Below are positions 17,469-27,129 of a stretch of DNA of 64,000 nt, in pieces (position 1 is the stretch's first letter; every line of letters begins with the position of its first letter). The DNA is from Microbispora sp. H11081. Its GTDB lineage: Bacteria > Actinomycetota > Actinomycetes > Streptosporangiales > Streptosporangiaceae. A program made the position numbers and the translations under genes. A model generated the notes under the pieces. It searched no databases, was not told the origin of the DNA, and saw nothing but the letters and a program-made list of their open reading frames with translations. The stretch is taken from positions 248,001 through 312,000 of the forward strand of contig NZ_JABBWV010000007.1 in the NCBI RefSeq assembly GCF_012999535.1, in the 5' to 3' direction.

Positions 17469-19589
17469 GTGCTCGCCAGAGCGCCGAGGCTGGAGGATCC
17501 ACGCCTCGCGCTCGGCTTCGGCCTGACCGGGGCCGCCTGCCTGGCGATCCCGCTGCTCGTGGGCCTGGCCACCGGTCACCCGGCGGGCGGCGCGACTGTC
17601 GGACTCGGGGCCTGGCTGGTCGCCGGGCGGGCCATCGCGAATCCCGCGGGCGTGCGCACGCCGTACCTGCTCGGGGTCGTGCTGTCGGTCGGCGTGGGGA
17701 CGTCGCTGGGGATCCTGCTGTCGGGCAGTCCGTGGTTGATGGTCGCCGTCGCCTCGGCACTGGCCGGGCTCGGCGGTCTGGTGCCCCCGATCGGCGTCAC
17801 CCCGGCGCTCACGCTCCTGCTGACCGCGGCCAACCCGCTGCCGCTCGACCCAGTGCCGCACACGGGCCTGCAACTGCTCGGCGGGCTGCTGGCGGCCGTC
17901 CTGCTCACCCTGCCCTGGCCGTGGCGGCGCACCCGCCCGATCGTCGCGGTGCTGGGGGAGACGGCCGGCACCCTGGCCGAGCTGGCCGAGGCGGTGGCCG
18001 ACCCCGCGGTGGGTCAGGACGAGTGGGACGAGCGCCGCAGGACGGCCTCGCACGCGATCATCGAGATTCGTACGGCCAGGGCCCGCCGCCTGCGGTGGGA
18101 GCGGTCGCGGGCGGCCGAGGACGTCGCGTTCGCGCTGCGCCGGGTCTTCCACGAGATCATCGCACTGCGCGGGCTGTGCGCCACTCTGGCGCGACGGGCG
18201 CCCGGCGCGGCGGTGGAGGTGGGGCTCGGCGACCTGGTGGACTCGCTGTCCGCGTCGCTGCGGGCGTACCTGGCCGAGCGCCCGCCCGCGCGGGTGCGCG
18301 TCGTGGACTTCGGCGACCGCGTGGACCGGCTGCGCGAGCGGGGCGCGGGCGGCGAGCGCGGGATGGTCGTGCTCGTGCTCCTGCGGCAGATCGCCCACAG
18401 CGCCGGACGGATCAGGGCGGCGCTCGACGGCACAGCCGAGGCGGCCGGCCGCGTGTGCGCGCCCGGCCTCGCCCCCGCTCTCGACATGGCCACCCTGGCG
18501 GTTCCCCCGCCGCTCGCCTTCGACGACCCGCGCGTGCGGCACGCGCTGCGGCTTGTGCTCGGCACCGCCTTCGCCTCTCTCGTGATCGTGCTGTTCAAGC
18601 CCGCGTTCCCGCACTGGATGGTGATCGCGGTGCTGGTCACCATCCAGCCGACGTACGGGGAGACGCGGGCCAGGGTGTGGTGGCGGGTGGGCGGCAGTAC
18701 GGTGGGCGGGCTGGTGTCTGCCGTGATCCTGCACGTCGCGCCGGGGCATTGGCCGCTCGTGGCGCTGATCGGGGTGTCGGCCGCTCTGGCGTTCGGCCTG
18801 GCCCCGACGCACCAGGCCTACTGGGCGACGTTCATGACGATGTGCGTGCTGCTGCTGCTCGACTTCCAGGTGCGGCAGACCGAGGAGATCGCCGAGTCGC
18901 GGGTCGTGCTCACCGTCGCCGGCGGCGTCATCGCCATCGCCTGCACGCGGCTGCTGTGGCCGCGGGGGGAGACGGACCGGCTGGCCGGGCGGGTCGGCCG
19001 GATGCTCGACTCGCACGCGGCGGTCGCCCGGTCGCTCGCCCAGTTGGTCCGGGGCAGGGCGGGCGCCAACCGGGCCGAGGAACGGGTCAGGAAGGCCGCG
19101 CTGGATGCCGATATGGTCGCCGCGGCACTCGGCTACATCGCGAAGGAGCCCGGCGGCGCGGCCCCGGACGCCGTCGAGGAGGCGCTGGAGGCCGCCCAGA
19201 GGGTTCGCGACCACCTCCTGACGCTGATCTCGGTGCTGCGCGACGCCCCGATCGGCGCCGGGCCGGTCCCGGACGTCCTGGACGCCGTGGCCGGGCGCCT
19301 GCGGGACACGGCGCAGGCCGTGCGGGGGCGGGAGCCGTACGAGGAACCGGCGGCGGACGTGGGCCTCGCGGACGACGCCGTGTGGGTCGGCGCCCAGGCC
19401 GAGCGCCGGCTCACCGAGCTGGAGAACGGCGCGACCGGGCCGGGACCGAAGACGGCCGCGAAAGAGCCGGGTTCGGGGCGGGCACTGCTGCGGAGCCTCG
19501 CGGTCGACCAGGCGCTGCGCTCGCTGGACGCCGACGCCGTACGGCTGTGCGCGGCGTCGGCCGGCGCTTTCGCGACCCCGCGACCCTGA
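17469..19589 (+). CDS. FUSC-family membrane transporter
   Basis: 706 residues with the duplicated layout of FUSC/aromatic-acid exporter proteins: an N-terminal block of about five membrane helices (residues 15-150), a soluble helical domain (residues 150-350), a second membrane block with KPAFPHWMVIAVLVTIQPTYGETRARVWWRVGGST around residues 380-500, and a soluble C-terminal domain. It is probably an efflux protein of the inner membrane; the substrate is unknown. GTG 17469 follows AGGAA. It is convergent with serB, with only 15 bases between the stops. Confidence 0.88.
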   Translation: MLARAPRLEDPRLALGFGLTGAACLAIPLLVGLATGHPAGGATVGLGAWLVAGRAIANPAGVRTPYLLGVVLSVGVGTSLGILLSGSPWLMVAVASALAGLGGLVPPIGVTPALTLLLTAANPLPLDPVPHTGLQLLGGLLAAVLLTLPWPWRRTRPIVAVLGETAGTLAELAEAVADPAVGQDEWDERRRTASHAIIEIRTARARRLRWERSRAAEDVAFALRRVFHEIIALRGLCATLARRAPGAAVEVGLGDLVDSLSASLRAYLAERPPARVRVVDFGDRVDRLRERGAGGERGMVVLVLLRQIAHSAGRIRAALDGTAEAAGRVCAPGLAPALDMATLAVPPPLAFDDPRVRHALRLVLGTAFASLVIVLFKPAFPHWMVIAVLVTIQPTYGETRARVWWRVGGSTVGGLVSAVILHVAPGHWPLVALIGVSAALAFGLAPTHQAYWATFMTMCVLLLLDFQVRQTEEIAESRVVLTVAGGVIAIACTRLLWPRGETDRLAGRVGRMLDSHAAVARSLAQLVRGRAGANRAEERVRKAALDADMVAAALGYIAKEPGGAAPDAVEEALEAAQRVRDHLLTLISVLRDAPIGAGPVPDVLDAVAGRLRDTAQAVRGREPYEEPAADVGLADDAVWVGAQAERRLTELENGATGPGPKTAAKEPGSGRALLRSLAVDQALRSLDADAVRLCAASAGAFATPRP

Positions 19590-19604
19590 CGCCCAGGGCC
19601 CGGG

Positions 19605-20858
19605 TCAGGTGACGGCGGGCGGCACGGCGTCCTCGGCGTCGGCCGCCTCGACCTCCTCGCGGGAGATGCCGAGCAGGTAGAGGATCGAGTCGAGGTACGG
19701 CACGTTGACCGCCGTGTCGGCGGCCTGCCGCACGATCGGCTTGGCGTTGAAGGCGATGCCGAGGCCGGCGCTGGCGAACATGTCGAGGTCGTTCGCGCCG
19801 TCGCCGATCGCGACGGTCTGGCTCAGCGGGATGCCCGCGGCGGCGGCGAAGCGCTCCAGCGCGCGGGCCTTGCCCGGCCGGTCCACGATCTCGCCGACGA
19901 CCCGGCCGGTGAGCTTGCCGTCCACGACCTCCAGGGTGTTGGCGGCCGAATAGTCGATGCCGAGGTCGGCCACGAGAGAGTCGGTGATCTGGGTGAAGCC
20001 GCCGCTGACGATCGCGAAGCGGTAGTCGAGCCGCTTGAGCGTGCGCACGAGCGTGCGCGCGCCGGGGGTCAGTACGACCTCCTTGGCGACCTTCTCGAAG
20101 ACCTCCTCCGACAGCCCTTCGAGCAGCGCGACCCGCCTGACCAGCGACTCGGCGAAGTCGATCTCGCCCCGCATGGCCTCGTCCGTGACCCGGGCGACCT
20201 CGTCGAGGCAGCCGGCGTGCCGCGCCAGCAGTTCGATGACCTCGTTCTGGATCAGGGTCGAGTCGACGTCCATGACGATGAGGCGCTTGGCACGGCGGTG
20301 CAGGCCGCTGCGCTGGACGGCGACGTCCACCTTCTGGGCGGCCGCCTCCGCGGCGAGTTCCGTCCGCATGGCCTGGGGGTCGGCGCCGGAGACGGCGAGC
20401 TCGATGCACGTCACCGGATAGCTCGACAGCCGTTCGATCCTGTCGATGTTGGCGCCGCTCGCCGCGATGCGGCCGGCGATTCCGGCCATGGCGGCGGGCA
20501 GCAGCGGCGCGCCGAGGACGGTGACGTGCAGCCTGCCGCGCCGCCGTTTCTCCTTGGACGTCGTGCCGGTGGCGATCTCGAGGTCCATGTCGAGGTCGGC
20601 GGCGACCTGCTCGACGGCCGTCCACAGGCCGCCGATGGTGCCTCCGGTGCCTGTCGGCGGTCCCCCGGAGTAGGCGACGAGCACGCCCAGGGTGAGGCGG
20701 CCACGGATGACGACCTGCTCCACGTCGGCCACGACGACCGGGAACCCGGCCAGCACGGCGAACAACCGAGAGGTGACGCCGGGGCGGTCAGGACCCGTCA
20801 GCGTGATCAGGAGCGTGCGCTGGTTCACGTTGTTTGAGGTTACTGCGCCGGTTGTCAT
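19605..20858 (-). CDS. serB: Phosphoserine phosphatase SerB with N-terminal ACT domains
   Basis: 417 residues. It makes the last step of serine synthesis, phosphoserine to serine. Two ACT-like domains (LLITLTGPDRPGVTSRLFAVLA; LHVTVLGAPLLPAAMAGIAGRI) occupy residues 1-185 and probably sense amino acids. The HAD phosphatase has DVDST at residues 197-201, IVSGGFTQ, and GDGANDLDM, all of the catalytic motifs. Unlike short SerB proteins it has the long mycobacterial SerB2-type architecture. ATG 20858 is kept; a GTG at 20828 would start at VNQRTLL. Neither has a clear ribosome-binding site. Confidence 0.95.
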   Translation of the reverse strand: MTTGAVTSNNVNQRTLLITLTGPDRPGVTSRLFAVLAGFPVVVADVEQVVIRGRLTLGVLVAYSGGPPTGTGGTIGGLWTAVEQVAADLDMDLEIATGTTSKEKRRRGRLHVTVLGAPLLPAAMAGIAGRIAASGANIDRIERLSSYPVTCIELAVSGADPQAMRTELAAEAAAQKVDVAVQRSGLHRRAKRLIVMDVDSTLIQNEVIELLARHAGCLDEVARVTDEAMRGEIDFAESLVRRVALLEGLSEEVFEKVAKEVVLTPGARTLVRTLKRLDYRFAIVSGGFTQITDSLVADLGIDYSAANTLEVVDGKLTGRVVGEIVDRPGKARALERFAAAAGIPLSQTVAIGDGANDLDMFASAGLGIAFNAKPIVRQAADTAVNVPYLDSILYLLGISREEVEAADAEDAVPPAVT

Positions 20859-21016
20859 GTGCGCGCACGAGGTTCACGATGCGGACGCCTTCATGCCCAC
20901 GACCTGAGGGGCCGTTGTCATTTCCGCATGTCGTCATGGTGGTGGGCCGCGGCGCGGACCAGGAGAGACGGGACGCCTGACCGCTGCCTGCACCCCTGAG
21001 GAAGGACGTGACGCGC

Positions 21017-21760
21017 ATGACCATCTCCTTGCGATCCCCTGCCCCCCGGCGCTCCCCAGGCTCCGGCCGTTACACCGTCGGTCTCGCCGAGAGCGCCGCC
21101 GATCTGCGTGCCGTCCAGCGGCTGCGGTACGAGGTGTTCGCCGGGGAGATGGGGGCCAGGCTCGACTCCCCGCTGAGTGGGCTCGACGTCGAGCCGCTCG
21201 ACGCGTACTGCGATCACCTCCTCGTCCGTGAGGGGGACACGGTGGTCGGCACCTATCGCCTGCTGCCGCCCCGCCGCAGCGACCGGCTCTACTCCGACTC
21301 CGAGTTCGACCTCGGCGCGCTCAGGGGCCTGCGCGGCGACCTGGTGGAGGCCGGGCGCACGTGCGTGCACCCGGATCACCGCGGCGGAGCGGTCGTCGCC
21401 CTCATGTGGGCGGGAATCGCCCATTACATGACGAGCCGGGGACACGCCTGGCTGGCGGGCTGCTGCTCGGTGCCGCTGGACGACGGCGGCGCGGTCGCGG
21501 CCGGGGTCGTCGACCAGGTGCCGCTCGGGCCGGGTGAGTATCGCGTGACGCCGCGCACGCCCTGGCGCGACGCGGGGGTGCCGCGCCCGGAGCGGTTCGT
21601 CCTGCCGTCGCTGCTGCGCGGCTACCTGCGGCTCGGCGCGTGGATCTGCGGCGCTCCCGCGCACGACCCCGACTTCGGCACCGCCGACTTCTTCGTGCTG
21701 CTCTCCGTGGACAAGGCCGACCCCCGCTATCTGCGGCACTTCCTCGGGCAGGCGCGATGA
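21017..21760 (+). CDS. OlsB-like GNAT acyltransferase (ornithine N-acyltransferase type)
   Basis: About 247 residues. It has the OlsB/hemolysin-like pattern: VQRLRYEVFAGEMGARL, DAYCDHLLVREGDTVVGTYRLL, LVEAGRTCVHPDHRGGAVVALMWAGIAHYM, and C-terminal GTADFFVLLSVDKADPRYLRHF. OlsB adds a 3-hydroxyacyl group to ornithine, the first step of ornithine-lipid synthesis. The next gene overlaps by 4 bases and is OlsA-like, which fits the two-step pathway. ATG 21017 is 11 bases after GAAGG; GTG 21008 lies nearly on the same site and is an alternative. Confidence 0.82.
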   Translation: MTISLRSPAPRRSPGSGRYTVGLAESAADLRAVQRLRYEVFAGEMGARLDSPLSGLDVEPLDAYCDHLLVREGDTVVGTYRLLPPRRSDRLYSDSEFDLGALRGLRGDLVEAGRTCVHPDHRGGAVVALMWAGIAHYMTSRGHAWLAGCCSVPLDDGGAVAAGVVDQVPLGPGEYRVTPRTPWRDAGVPRPERFVLPSLLRGYLRLGAWICGAPAHDPDFGTADFFVLLSVDKADPRYLRHFLGQAR

Positions 21761-22683
21761 GCGCCGTCGCGCACCGGAAGCCGGGCTCCTCCGCCTGGCT
21801 GCCGGTCTCTCCCTGCGGGCCCGGCGCCTGCCTGCCCACGCGGACGCGCACGGCCTGCCCCCTGCGCCGGGCGGCCCGCCTGGCGGGCGCGGTCGCTGTG
21901 CTGATCGCCGGTCTGCCGATCGCGCTCACACTGGGGCGTACGGCACGGCGTGGGGCGGTCACCATGCTGTGGTCGCGGCTGCTGTTGCGGGCACTGGGCG
22001 TCAGGCTCGTGACGCGCCGGGGGTTCTCCTTCATCGGGGGTTCCGCGCGGGCGCGGGCCGTGCCGGAGGAGGAAGGCCCCGCCCTGATCGTCGGCAACCA
22101 CGTCTCCTGGCTCGACCCCCTGGTCCTCACGGCGACCGTCGCCTGCCGGCCGCTGGCCAAGGCGGAGGTGGGCAGGTGGCCGATCATCCGCACGCTCGCC
22201 GCCGGGGGCGGCGCGCTGTTCATCGACAGGGACAGGCTGTCGGCCCTGCCGGGGGTCGTCGCGGACATGGCCGCCGCGCTGCGGAGCGGCGAGAGCGTGG
22301 CGGCGTTCCCCGAGGGCACCACGCGGTGCGGACGCGAGATGGGCGGCTTCCGGCCCGCGGTGTTCCAGGCGGCGCTCGACGCGGGAGTGCCCGTACGGCC
22401 GGTGGCGCTGCGGTTCGTGGAGGGGACGGGGGAGCGCGCCGCCCTGTCCACCCGGCCGTCGTACGTCGGGGACGACACGCTGCTCGCGTCCGTCCTGCGG
22501 ATCGTCGCGACCCTGGACCTCGTCGTGGAGGTGACGCTCTTCCCCGCCGTACGGCTCGACCACCCGGCGGCGTACGGAGGGCAGGCCCGCAGGGGGGAGC
22601 CACGGGCGGTGCTGGCGCGGATCGCCGAGGCTCAGGTCAGAACCGGGCTCACGGAATCGGACGGGCAGGCGCCGGCGGCCTGA
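21757..22683 (+). CDS. OlsA/PlsC-like 1-acyl-sn-glycerol-3-phosphate acyltransferase
   Basis: 308 residues. There is an N-terminal membrane segment (LAGAVAVLIAGLPIALTLG), the HX4D catalytic motif in LIVGNHVSWLDPLVLT, FIDRDRLSALPGVV, and the substrate motif AAFPEGTTRCGREMGGF. It acylates a lyso-lipid on the inner membrane; next to an OlsB-like gene the likely substrate is lyso-ornithine lipid, though phosphatidic acid synthesis is also possible. ATG 21757 overlaps the upstream stop (ATGA). The N-terminal ~35 residues are poorly conserved-looking (Pro/Cys-rich). Confidence 0.86.
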   Translation: MSAVAHRKPGSSAWLPVSPCGPGACLPTRTRTACPLRRAARLAGAVAVLIAGLPIALTLGRTARRGAVTMLWSRLLLRALGVRLVTRRGFSFIGGSARARAVPEEEGPALIVGNHVSWLDPLVLTATVACRPLAKAEVGRWPIIRTLAAGGGALFIDRDRLSALPGVVADMAAALRSGESVAAFPEGTTRCGREMGGFRPAVFQAALDAGVPVRPVALRFVEGTGERAALSTRPSYVGDDTLLASVLRIVATLDLVVEVTLFPAVRLDHPAAYGGQARRGEPRAVLARIAEAQVRTGLTESDGQAPAA

Positions 22684-22723
22684 GACGGCAGGACGGGGCC
22701 GGGAGGGCGGCCTGAGACGGCTC

Positions 22724-22752
22724 GCGCCCGCCCGGCGGGGCCGGACGGGCGC
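22724..22752. terminator. Bidirectional hairpin between convergent genes
   Basis: GCGCCCGCCCGGC pairs with GCCGGACGGGCGC (one mismatch) around GGG. It lies between the OlsA-like stop and the stop of the secreted-protein gene on the other strand. Confidence 0.65.
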
Positions 22753-22784
22753 CATGGACAGGGAGTTTCGAGTCGTGCGGGACG

Positions 22785-23390
22785 TCAGCGGGTGATCGAG
22801 CTCTTCGTCTTCACCCAGCCGATGCTGTCGCCGAACTCGCTGAACAGCTCCTTCGGGTCGGTGTTCAGCGAGGTGTCGATGACCGCCCCGCCGAAGTAGC
22901 CGTAGAGCTTGCCGCTGGCCGACCCGCTCACCTGGGCCTTCGCATAGAACGTGTAGCTCTTGCCCTTCTTCAGGCCGGGCAGCACGCACAGCGCGCGGGT
23001 CCGCTCCCGCGTGCACTGCTCGTGGTAGTTGGTGCCGTGCGGGACGTAGATCCGGGTCTTGGTCACGTTCTTGGGGAACTTGACCGCGAGGAAGATCTCG
23101 TCGGTCTTCGTCTTCAGCTTGTTGACGAGCGTGACCTTGAAGGACACCACGCGTCCACGGCGGACGCTGTAGGGGTAGCTGACCTGGATGCGGACGGGCG
23201 CCGACGCCGCCTTGGCCGAGGCTCCGGCGGCGGACGCGGCGGACGCGGTGGACGTCGTGGACGCCGTGGACGCCGTGACCGCGGACGAGCCGGCGGAGGA
23301 GGCGGAGGCGGGCGCGCCGGAGGCGACCAGCGCGCCCGCGACCAGTGGCACGGCCAGCAGCAGGGTCGGCTTGCCGATGGGGGTACGCAT
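22785..23390 (-). CDS. Secreted protein of unknown function
   Basis: 201 residues. The signal peptide (KPTLLLAVPLVAGALVASGAPASAS) is followed by a Ser/Thr/Ala linker (residues 30-62) with irregular AST/ASA repeats. The mature domain begins VRIQVSYPYSVRRGRVVSFKVTLVNK and continues with FLAVKFPKNVTKTRIYVPHGTNY and GLKKGKSYTFYAKAQVSG. This resembles a single beta-sandwich (DUF11-like) domain; one Cys pair (EQCTRERTRALCV) may be disulfide-bonded. ATG 23390 has an AAGG-like site. I do not recognise a family with certainty. It may be carried with queA, 41 bases upstream on the same strand. Confidence 0.72.
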   Translation of the reverse strand: MRTPIGKPTLLLAVPLVAGALVASGAPASASSAGSSAVTASTASTTSTASAASAAGASAKAASAPVRIQVSYPYSVRRGRVVSFKVTLVNKLKTKTDEIFLAVKFPKNVTKTRIYVPHGTNYHEQCTRERTRALCVLPGLKKGKSYTFYAKAQVSGSASGKLYGYFGGAVIDTSLNTDPKELFSEFGDSIGWVKTKSSITR

Positions 23391-23431
23391 GCGGCAAGCC
23401 TTGACGATCGAGATCACGGCGCGGTCACGTA

Positions 23432-24481
23432 TCACAGAAGGAGATGGCTGTCGCCGAACTCGTGCCAGAGGTAGCCCTCGGCGAGCGCCACCGCGTACGC
23501 GCGGGCGAGCACAGCGCTTCCGGTGATCGCCGTCAGCATCCTCAGATGGCTGGAACGGGGCTCGTGCAGGCCGGTGACCAGGCCGTCCACCACCCGGACG
23601 CCGCCCTCTGGGGTGACGACGTGGGAGGTCCAGCCCGACATCGCCCGCACCCTGCCGGGGGCGGGGGCATCGAGCGCGGCGGTCTCCAGCGCCCGTACGA
23701 CGGTCGTGCCGACGGCGATCACCCGGCCCCCGTGCTCGCGGGTGATGTTCGCCAGCCGTGCCGTCCACGGGGAGACCGAGAACCACTCGGGATAGGGCGG
23801 CTCGTCCTTCTCGGGGGACGCGACCCCGGTGTGCAGCGTGATCGGCGCGACCCCGATCCCCCGGCTTACCAGCGCGGTGACGAGCTCCGGGGTGAACGGC
23901 CGGCCCGCGCTGGGCATCTCCGCGCTGCCCTGCTCGGTCCCGAAGACCGTCTGGTAGTCGGCGAGGGGCCAGTCGCGCTCCACGTAGCCGTACCGGATGG
24001 GCGTGCCGTGCGCGGCGAGGTAGGAGAGCACGTCGCGGTCCAGCAGGGCGCGCCACAGGCGCGGCGTCTCCTGTCCCAGCAGGCGCAGCGTGGCACCCCC
24101 CGGCAACGGCAGCCACTCTCCCGGCGCGGCGCCGGAGTAGGGCGCCGTGGCCTTCGCCGTACGGCGGCGCAGCTCGACCAGCCATTCGCCGGACGCGAGG
24201 CGGCCGGAGAAGTGGACGGCGAGCCGGTCGAGCCGCACCGCCGCGGGCAGGGTGGCGGAGTTGTTGACCACCAGCAGGTCGCCGGGGGACAGCAGCGACG
24301 GCAGGTCGGCGAAGACGTGGTGGCCGACCTCGCCGGTGTCGCGGCGGGACACCAGCAGCCTGACCTCGTCGCGGCGCAGCCCCCGGGCCTCCGGTGGCTC
24401 ACGCGCCTCCTGCAGCGCCCTCAGCGGCCCTGTCAGCGGCGATCGGGGCCCGGTGACGTCGTCGGGGTCTGGGGTGGTCAT
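23432..24481 (-). CDS. queA: QueA-type SAM:tRNA ribosyltransferase-isomerase
   Basis: 349 residues. The family makes epoxyqueuosine on tRNA by transferring and isomerising the ribosyl group of SAM. Motifs: [88 protein letters not shown], and C-terminal [15 protein letters not shown] 24481 has GGGGAGGG 6 bases upstream and overlaps the stop of the SDR gene. No other queuosine gene (tgt, queC-F) is in the window, so this may be an orphan or a diverged relative with another role. Confidence 0.88.
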   Translation of the reverse strand: MTTPDPDDVTGPRSPLTGPLRALQEAREPPEARGLRRDEVRLLVSRRDTGEVGHHVFADLPSLLSPGDLLVVNNSATLPAAVRLDRLAVHFSGRLASGEWLVELRRRTAKATAPYSGAAPGEWLPLPGGATLRLLGQETPRLWRALLDRDVLSYLAAHGTPIRYGYVERDWPLADYQTVFGTEQGSAEMPSAGRPFTPELVTALVSRGIGVAPITLHTGVASPEKDEPPYPEWFSVSPWTARLANITREHGGRVIAVGTTVVRALETAALDAPAPGRVRAMSGWTSHVVTPEGGVRVVDGLVTGLHEPRSSHLRMLTAITGSAVLARAYAVALAEGYLWHEFGDSHLLL

Positions 24482-25140
24482 TCCAGCCCTCCCCGGGTCA
24501 GGCGGCCGGATGCGGGGCGGGTGCGCACGAGGCGCAGCAGCGCGGGGACCACGCTCTCGGGGGGCGGCGCGGCCCCGGCCTCCTCGGGCCCGACGGCGTC
24601 CGCCAGCATGCGGGTGCGCATCTCGCCGGGGTCCACCCACCAGACCGCCACGCCGGGCTCCTCGGCGGCGAGGACGTTGGAGACCTGGTCCAGGGCGGCC
24701 TTGGTCGCGCCGTAGCCGCCCCAGCCCTCGTACGCCTCGACGGCGGCGTCGGACGAGACGTTGAGGATCGCGCCCCGCCGCTCGCGCAGCGCGGGCAGCG
24801 TCGCCTGCGCCAGCGCGAGCGGCGCGATCACGTTGGTCTCGAACAGCGCGCGCAGCGCGTCCAGCGGATAGTCGGCGAGCCTGGGCAGCGGGGCCGGCCC
24901 GAGCCCGCTCGCGTTGTTGACCAGGAGGTCGAGCTCGGGCGCCGCCTCGGCGAGCCTGCCCACGTGCGCCGGGTCGGCGACGTCACCGGGGATGGCCCTG
25001 GCGCCGAGGTCGAAGGCCGCGGACATCAGGTCCTCCTCGCCCCGGGCGGTGAGCAGGAGCGACCAGCCGTCGTCGGCGAGCGCCCTGGCGAGAGCGAGCC
25101 CGAGCCCCCGCGACGCTCCGGTGATGAGTGCGTGCTTCAT
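24478..25140 (-). CDS. Short-chain dehydrogenase/reductase
   Basis: 220 residues. The nucleotide-binding motif [12 protein letters not shown] is at residues 7-18, with [14 protein letters not shown], and the catalytic pair YGATKAAL; Ser is in ILNVSSDAA. It is an NAD(P)-dependent oxidoreductase of unknown substrate. ATG 25140 gives the classical short N-terminus [12 protein letters not shown]; the open frame continues 22 residues upstream, and a GTG at 25149 is possible. The stop overlaps the queA start, so the two are co-translated. Confidence 0.87.
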   Translation of the reverse strand: MKHALITGASRGLGLALARALADDGWSLLLTARGEEDLMSAAFDLGARAIPGDVADPAHVGRLAEAAPELDLLVNNASGLGPAPLPRLADYPLDALRALFETNVIAPLALAQATLPALRERRGAILNVSSDAAVEAYEGWGGYGATKAALDQVSNVLAAEEPGVAVWWVDPGEMRTRMLADAVGPEEAGAAPPPESVVPALLRLVRTRPASGRLTRGGLE

Positions 25141-25264
25141 ACGCGTCACGCTAGGAACCGGCACGTCGGCCGCGCGCCGGGCGGAGGTCCCGCCCTCGCT
25201 CGGCACTTCGGACTAGGCCCGGAGACCGAGGCGGTATGCCCGATGCTCGGCCTAGTCTGGGTCT

Positions 25265-26491
25265 GTGCCCAAGGCCGCCGAACCCACGGAAGACCTCGCG
25301 GAAGACTCTACGAACGACTTCGCGGAAGACCCCGCCGCCGCGTCCGCGCGGGACCGCGACGAGGTGCTGCACGCGGTCAGTTCGGCCGTGCTCGCCGTCA
25401 CCAGGCACCTGTCGGTCCGCGAGGTCCTCCAGGTGATCGTGCGCTCGGCCGCGCGGCTGCTGGACGCGAAGTACGCCGCGCTCGGCGTCCCCGACGACGA
25501 CGGCGCGTTCGCCGAGTTCGTGGCCGAGGGCATCTCCGACGAGCAGTGGAAGGCCATCGGCCCGACCCCGCGCCAGCACGGCATGCTGGGCGCGATGCTG
25601 CGCGAGGGGACGCCCGTCCGGCTGGCCGACATCCGCCAGGACCCCAGGTTCGAGTGGTGGCCGAAGGCCCATCCGATCCTCACGGACTTCCTCGGGGTGC
25701 CGATCATGGACGGTGGCACCGTCCTCGGGATCATCTTCCTGTCCAACAAGCGGACGCCGGGCGGGTTCGGCGAGGCAGACGAGGAACTGCTGACGTTGTT
25801 CGCGGCGCACGCCGCCATCGCGCTCATCAACGCCCGGCTCTACGAGCGGGGGCGCGAGCTCACCGTGGTCGAGGAGCGTACGCGCCTGGCCCGCGAACTG
25901 CACGACGCCGTCAGCCAGAAGCTGTTCTCGCTGCGGCTGACCGCGCGGGCCGCCGCCGCGCTCGCCCGTACGGATCCCGAGCGCGCGGCGGAGACGATCG
26001 ACCGGGTCGAGCGGATGGCGGGAGAGGCGCTGACCGAGCTGCGCGCGGTGATCGTGGAGCTGCGCCCGCCCGAGCTGGACCGGCACGGCCTGGTGGAGAG
26101 CCTGCGCAGGCAGGTGGCACTCCTCGACCGGCTGCATCCCATGACGGTCGCCTTCACGACCGGGGACGGGCACGATCCCGAGCGCTTCCCCGCCCTGACG
26201 CCCGAGATCGAGGTCGCCGTGCTCAGGGTCGCCCAGGAGGCGCTGCACAACGCCGTACGGCACGCCCGCGCCGCCCGCGTCGACGTACGGCTCACGCACG
26301 GCGTGGCCGGGCTCGTGCTCGAGGTCAGCGACGACGGCGCCGGGTTCGACAGCGCGGGGCTCGACGGTGCGGGAGCGCAGGGACTCGGCCTGCCGTCCAT
26401 GACCGACCGTGCCCAGGCCGTCGGCGGCGAGCTGTCGGTCTCCTCCGCGACCGGCCGCGGCACGACCGTACGACTGGAGGTGCCCGCGTGA
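25265..26491 (+). CDS. GAF-domain sensor histidine kinase (NarL/DevS-type)
   Basis: 408 residues, cytoplasmic. After an acidic N-terminus there is a GAF domain (residues ~45-195, [25 protein letters not shown] to [16 protein letters not shown]), then HisKA_3 with the phospho-accepting His at residue 213 in [18 protein letters not shown], and a HATPase domain ([32 protein letters not shown]). It is of the DevS/NarX class but has a single GAF domain and no membrane segment; ligand unknown. GTG 25265 has no clear ribosome-binding site and may be leaderless. The partner regulator overlaps the stop (GTGA). Confidence 0.92.
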   Translation: MPKAAEPTEDLAEDSTNDFAEDPAAASARDRDEVLHAVSSAVLAVTRHLSVREVLQVIVRSAARLLDAKYAALGVPDDDGAFAEFVAEGISDEQWKAIGPTPRQHGMLGAMLREGTPVRLADIRQDPRFEWWPKAHPILTDFLGVPIMDGGTVLGIIFLSNKRTPGGFGEADEELLTLFAAHAAIALINARLYERGRELTVVEERTRLARELHDAVSQKLFSLRLTARAAAALARTDPERAAETIDRVERMAGEALTELRAVIVELRPPELDRHGLVESLRRQVALLDRLHPMTVAFTTGDGHDPERFPALTPEIEVAVLRVAQEALHNAVRHARAARVDVRLTHGVAGLVLEVSDDGAGFDSAGLDGAGAQGLGLPSMTDRAQAVGGELSVSSATGRGTTVRLEVPA

Positions 26492-27108
26492 TCCGCGTGC
26501 TGATCGCCGACGACCACCCGGTCGTACGGCAGGGCCTGCGCACGTTCCTGGAGATCCAGGAGGACATCAGCGTCGTGGGGGAGGCGGCCGACGGCGCCGA
26601 GGCCGTGACGCTGGCCGGGGAGCTCGCCCCTGACGTCCTGCTGCTCGACCTCAAGATGCCGGTCTTCGACGGCATCGGCGCGCTCACGGAGCTGTCCGGC
26701 CGGGACGTGCGCGTGATCGTCCTCACGTCGGTGAGCGACCGCGGCGACGTGGCCCCCGCCATGCGGGCAGGCGCGGCGGGCTTCCTCTACAAGGACGTGG
26801 ACCCGGGCGCGCTCGTCCAGGCGATCCGCGCCGTGCACGGCGGTCAGGTCCTGCTCGCGCCGGAGGCCGCCGAGGCGATGCTGACCGGCGAGGACAGCGG
26901 GCGGAACGGCGGGGCGGTCGCGCTGACCGACCGGGAGCGCGAGGTGCTGCGGCTGCTCGCCGCCGGTCGCTCGAACCGCGAGATCGCCCGCGAGCTCGTC
27001 GTGGCGGAGAAGACCGTGAAGACCCACGTCTCCAACGTGCTCATGAAGCTCGGCGTGCAGGACCGCACCCAGGCCGCGCTCTACGCCGTACGCCACGGGC
27101 TGGCCTGA
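26488..27108 (+). CDS. NarL/LuxR-family response regulator
   Basis: 206 residues. The receiver domain starts [17 protein letters not shown], with the phosphorylation Asp at residue 54 (LLLDLKMP), the switch Thr in VLTS and Lys in LYKD. The C-terminal LuxR-type helix-turn-helix is [44 protein letters not shown]. It is the cognate regulator of the kinase encoded directly upstream, as shown by the 4-base overlap. Targets are unknown. Confidence 0.94.
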   Translation: MIRVLIADDHPVVRQGLRTFLEIQEDISVVGEAADGAEAVTLAGELAPDVLLLDLKMPVFDGIGALTELSGRDVRVIVLTSVSDRGDVAPAMRAGAAGFLYKDVDPGALVQAIRAVHGGQVLLAPEAAEAMLTGEDSGRNGGAVALTDREREVLRLLAAGRSNREIARELVVAEKTVKTHVSNVLMKLGVQDRTQAALYAVRHGLA

Positions 27109-27129
27109 GCGCGAGTAGCGGTGAGCGGG

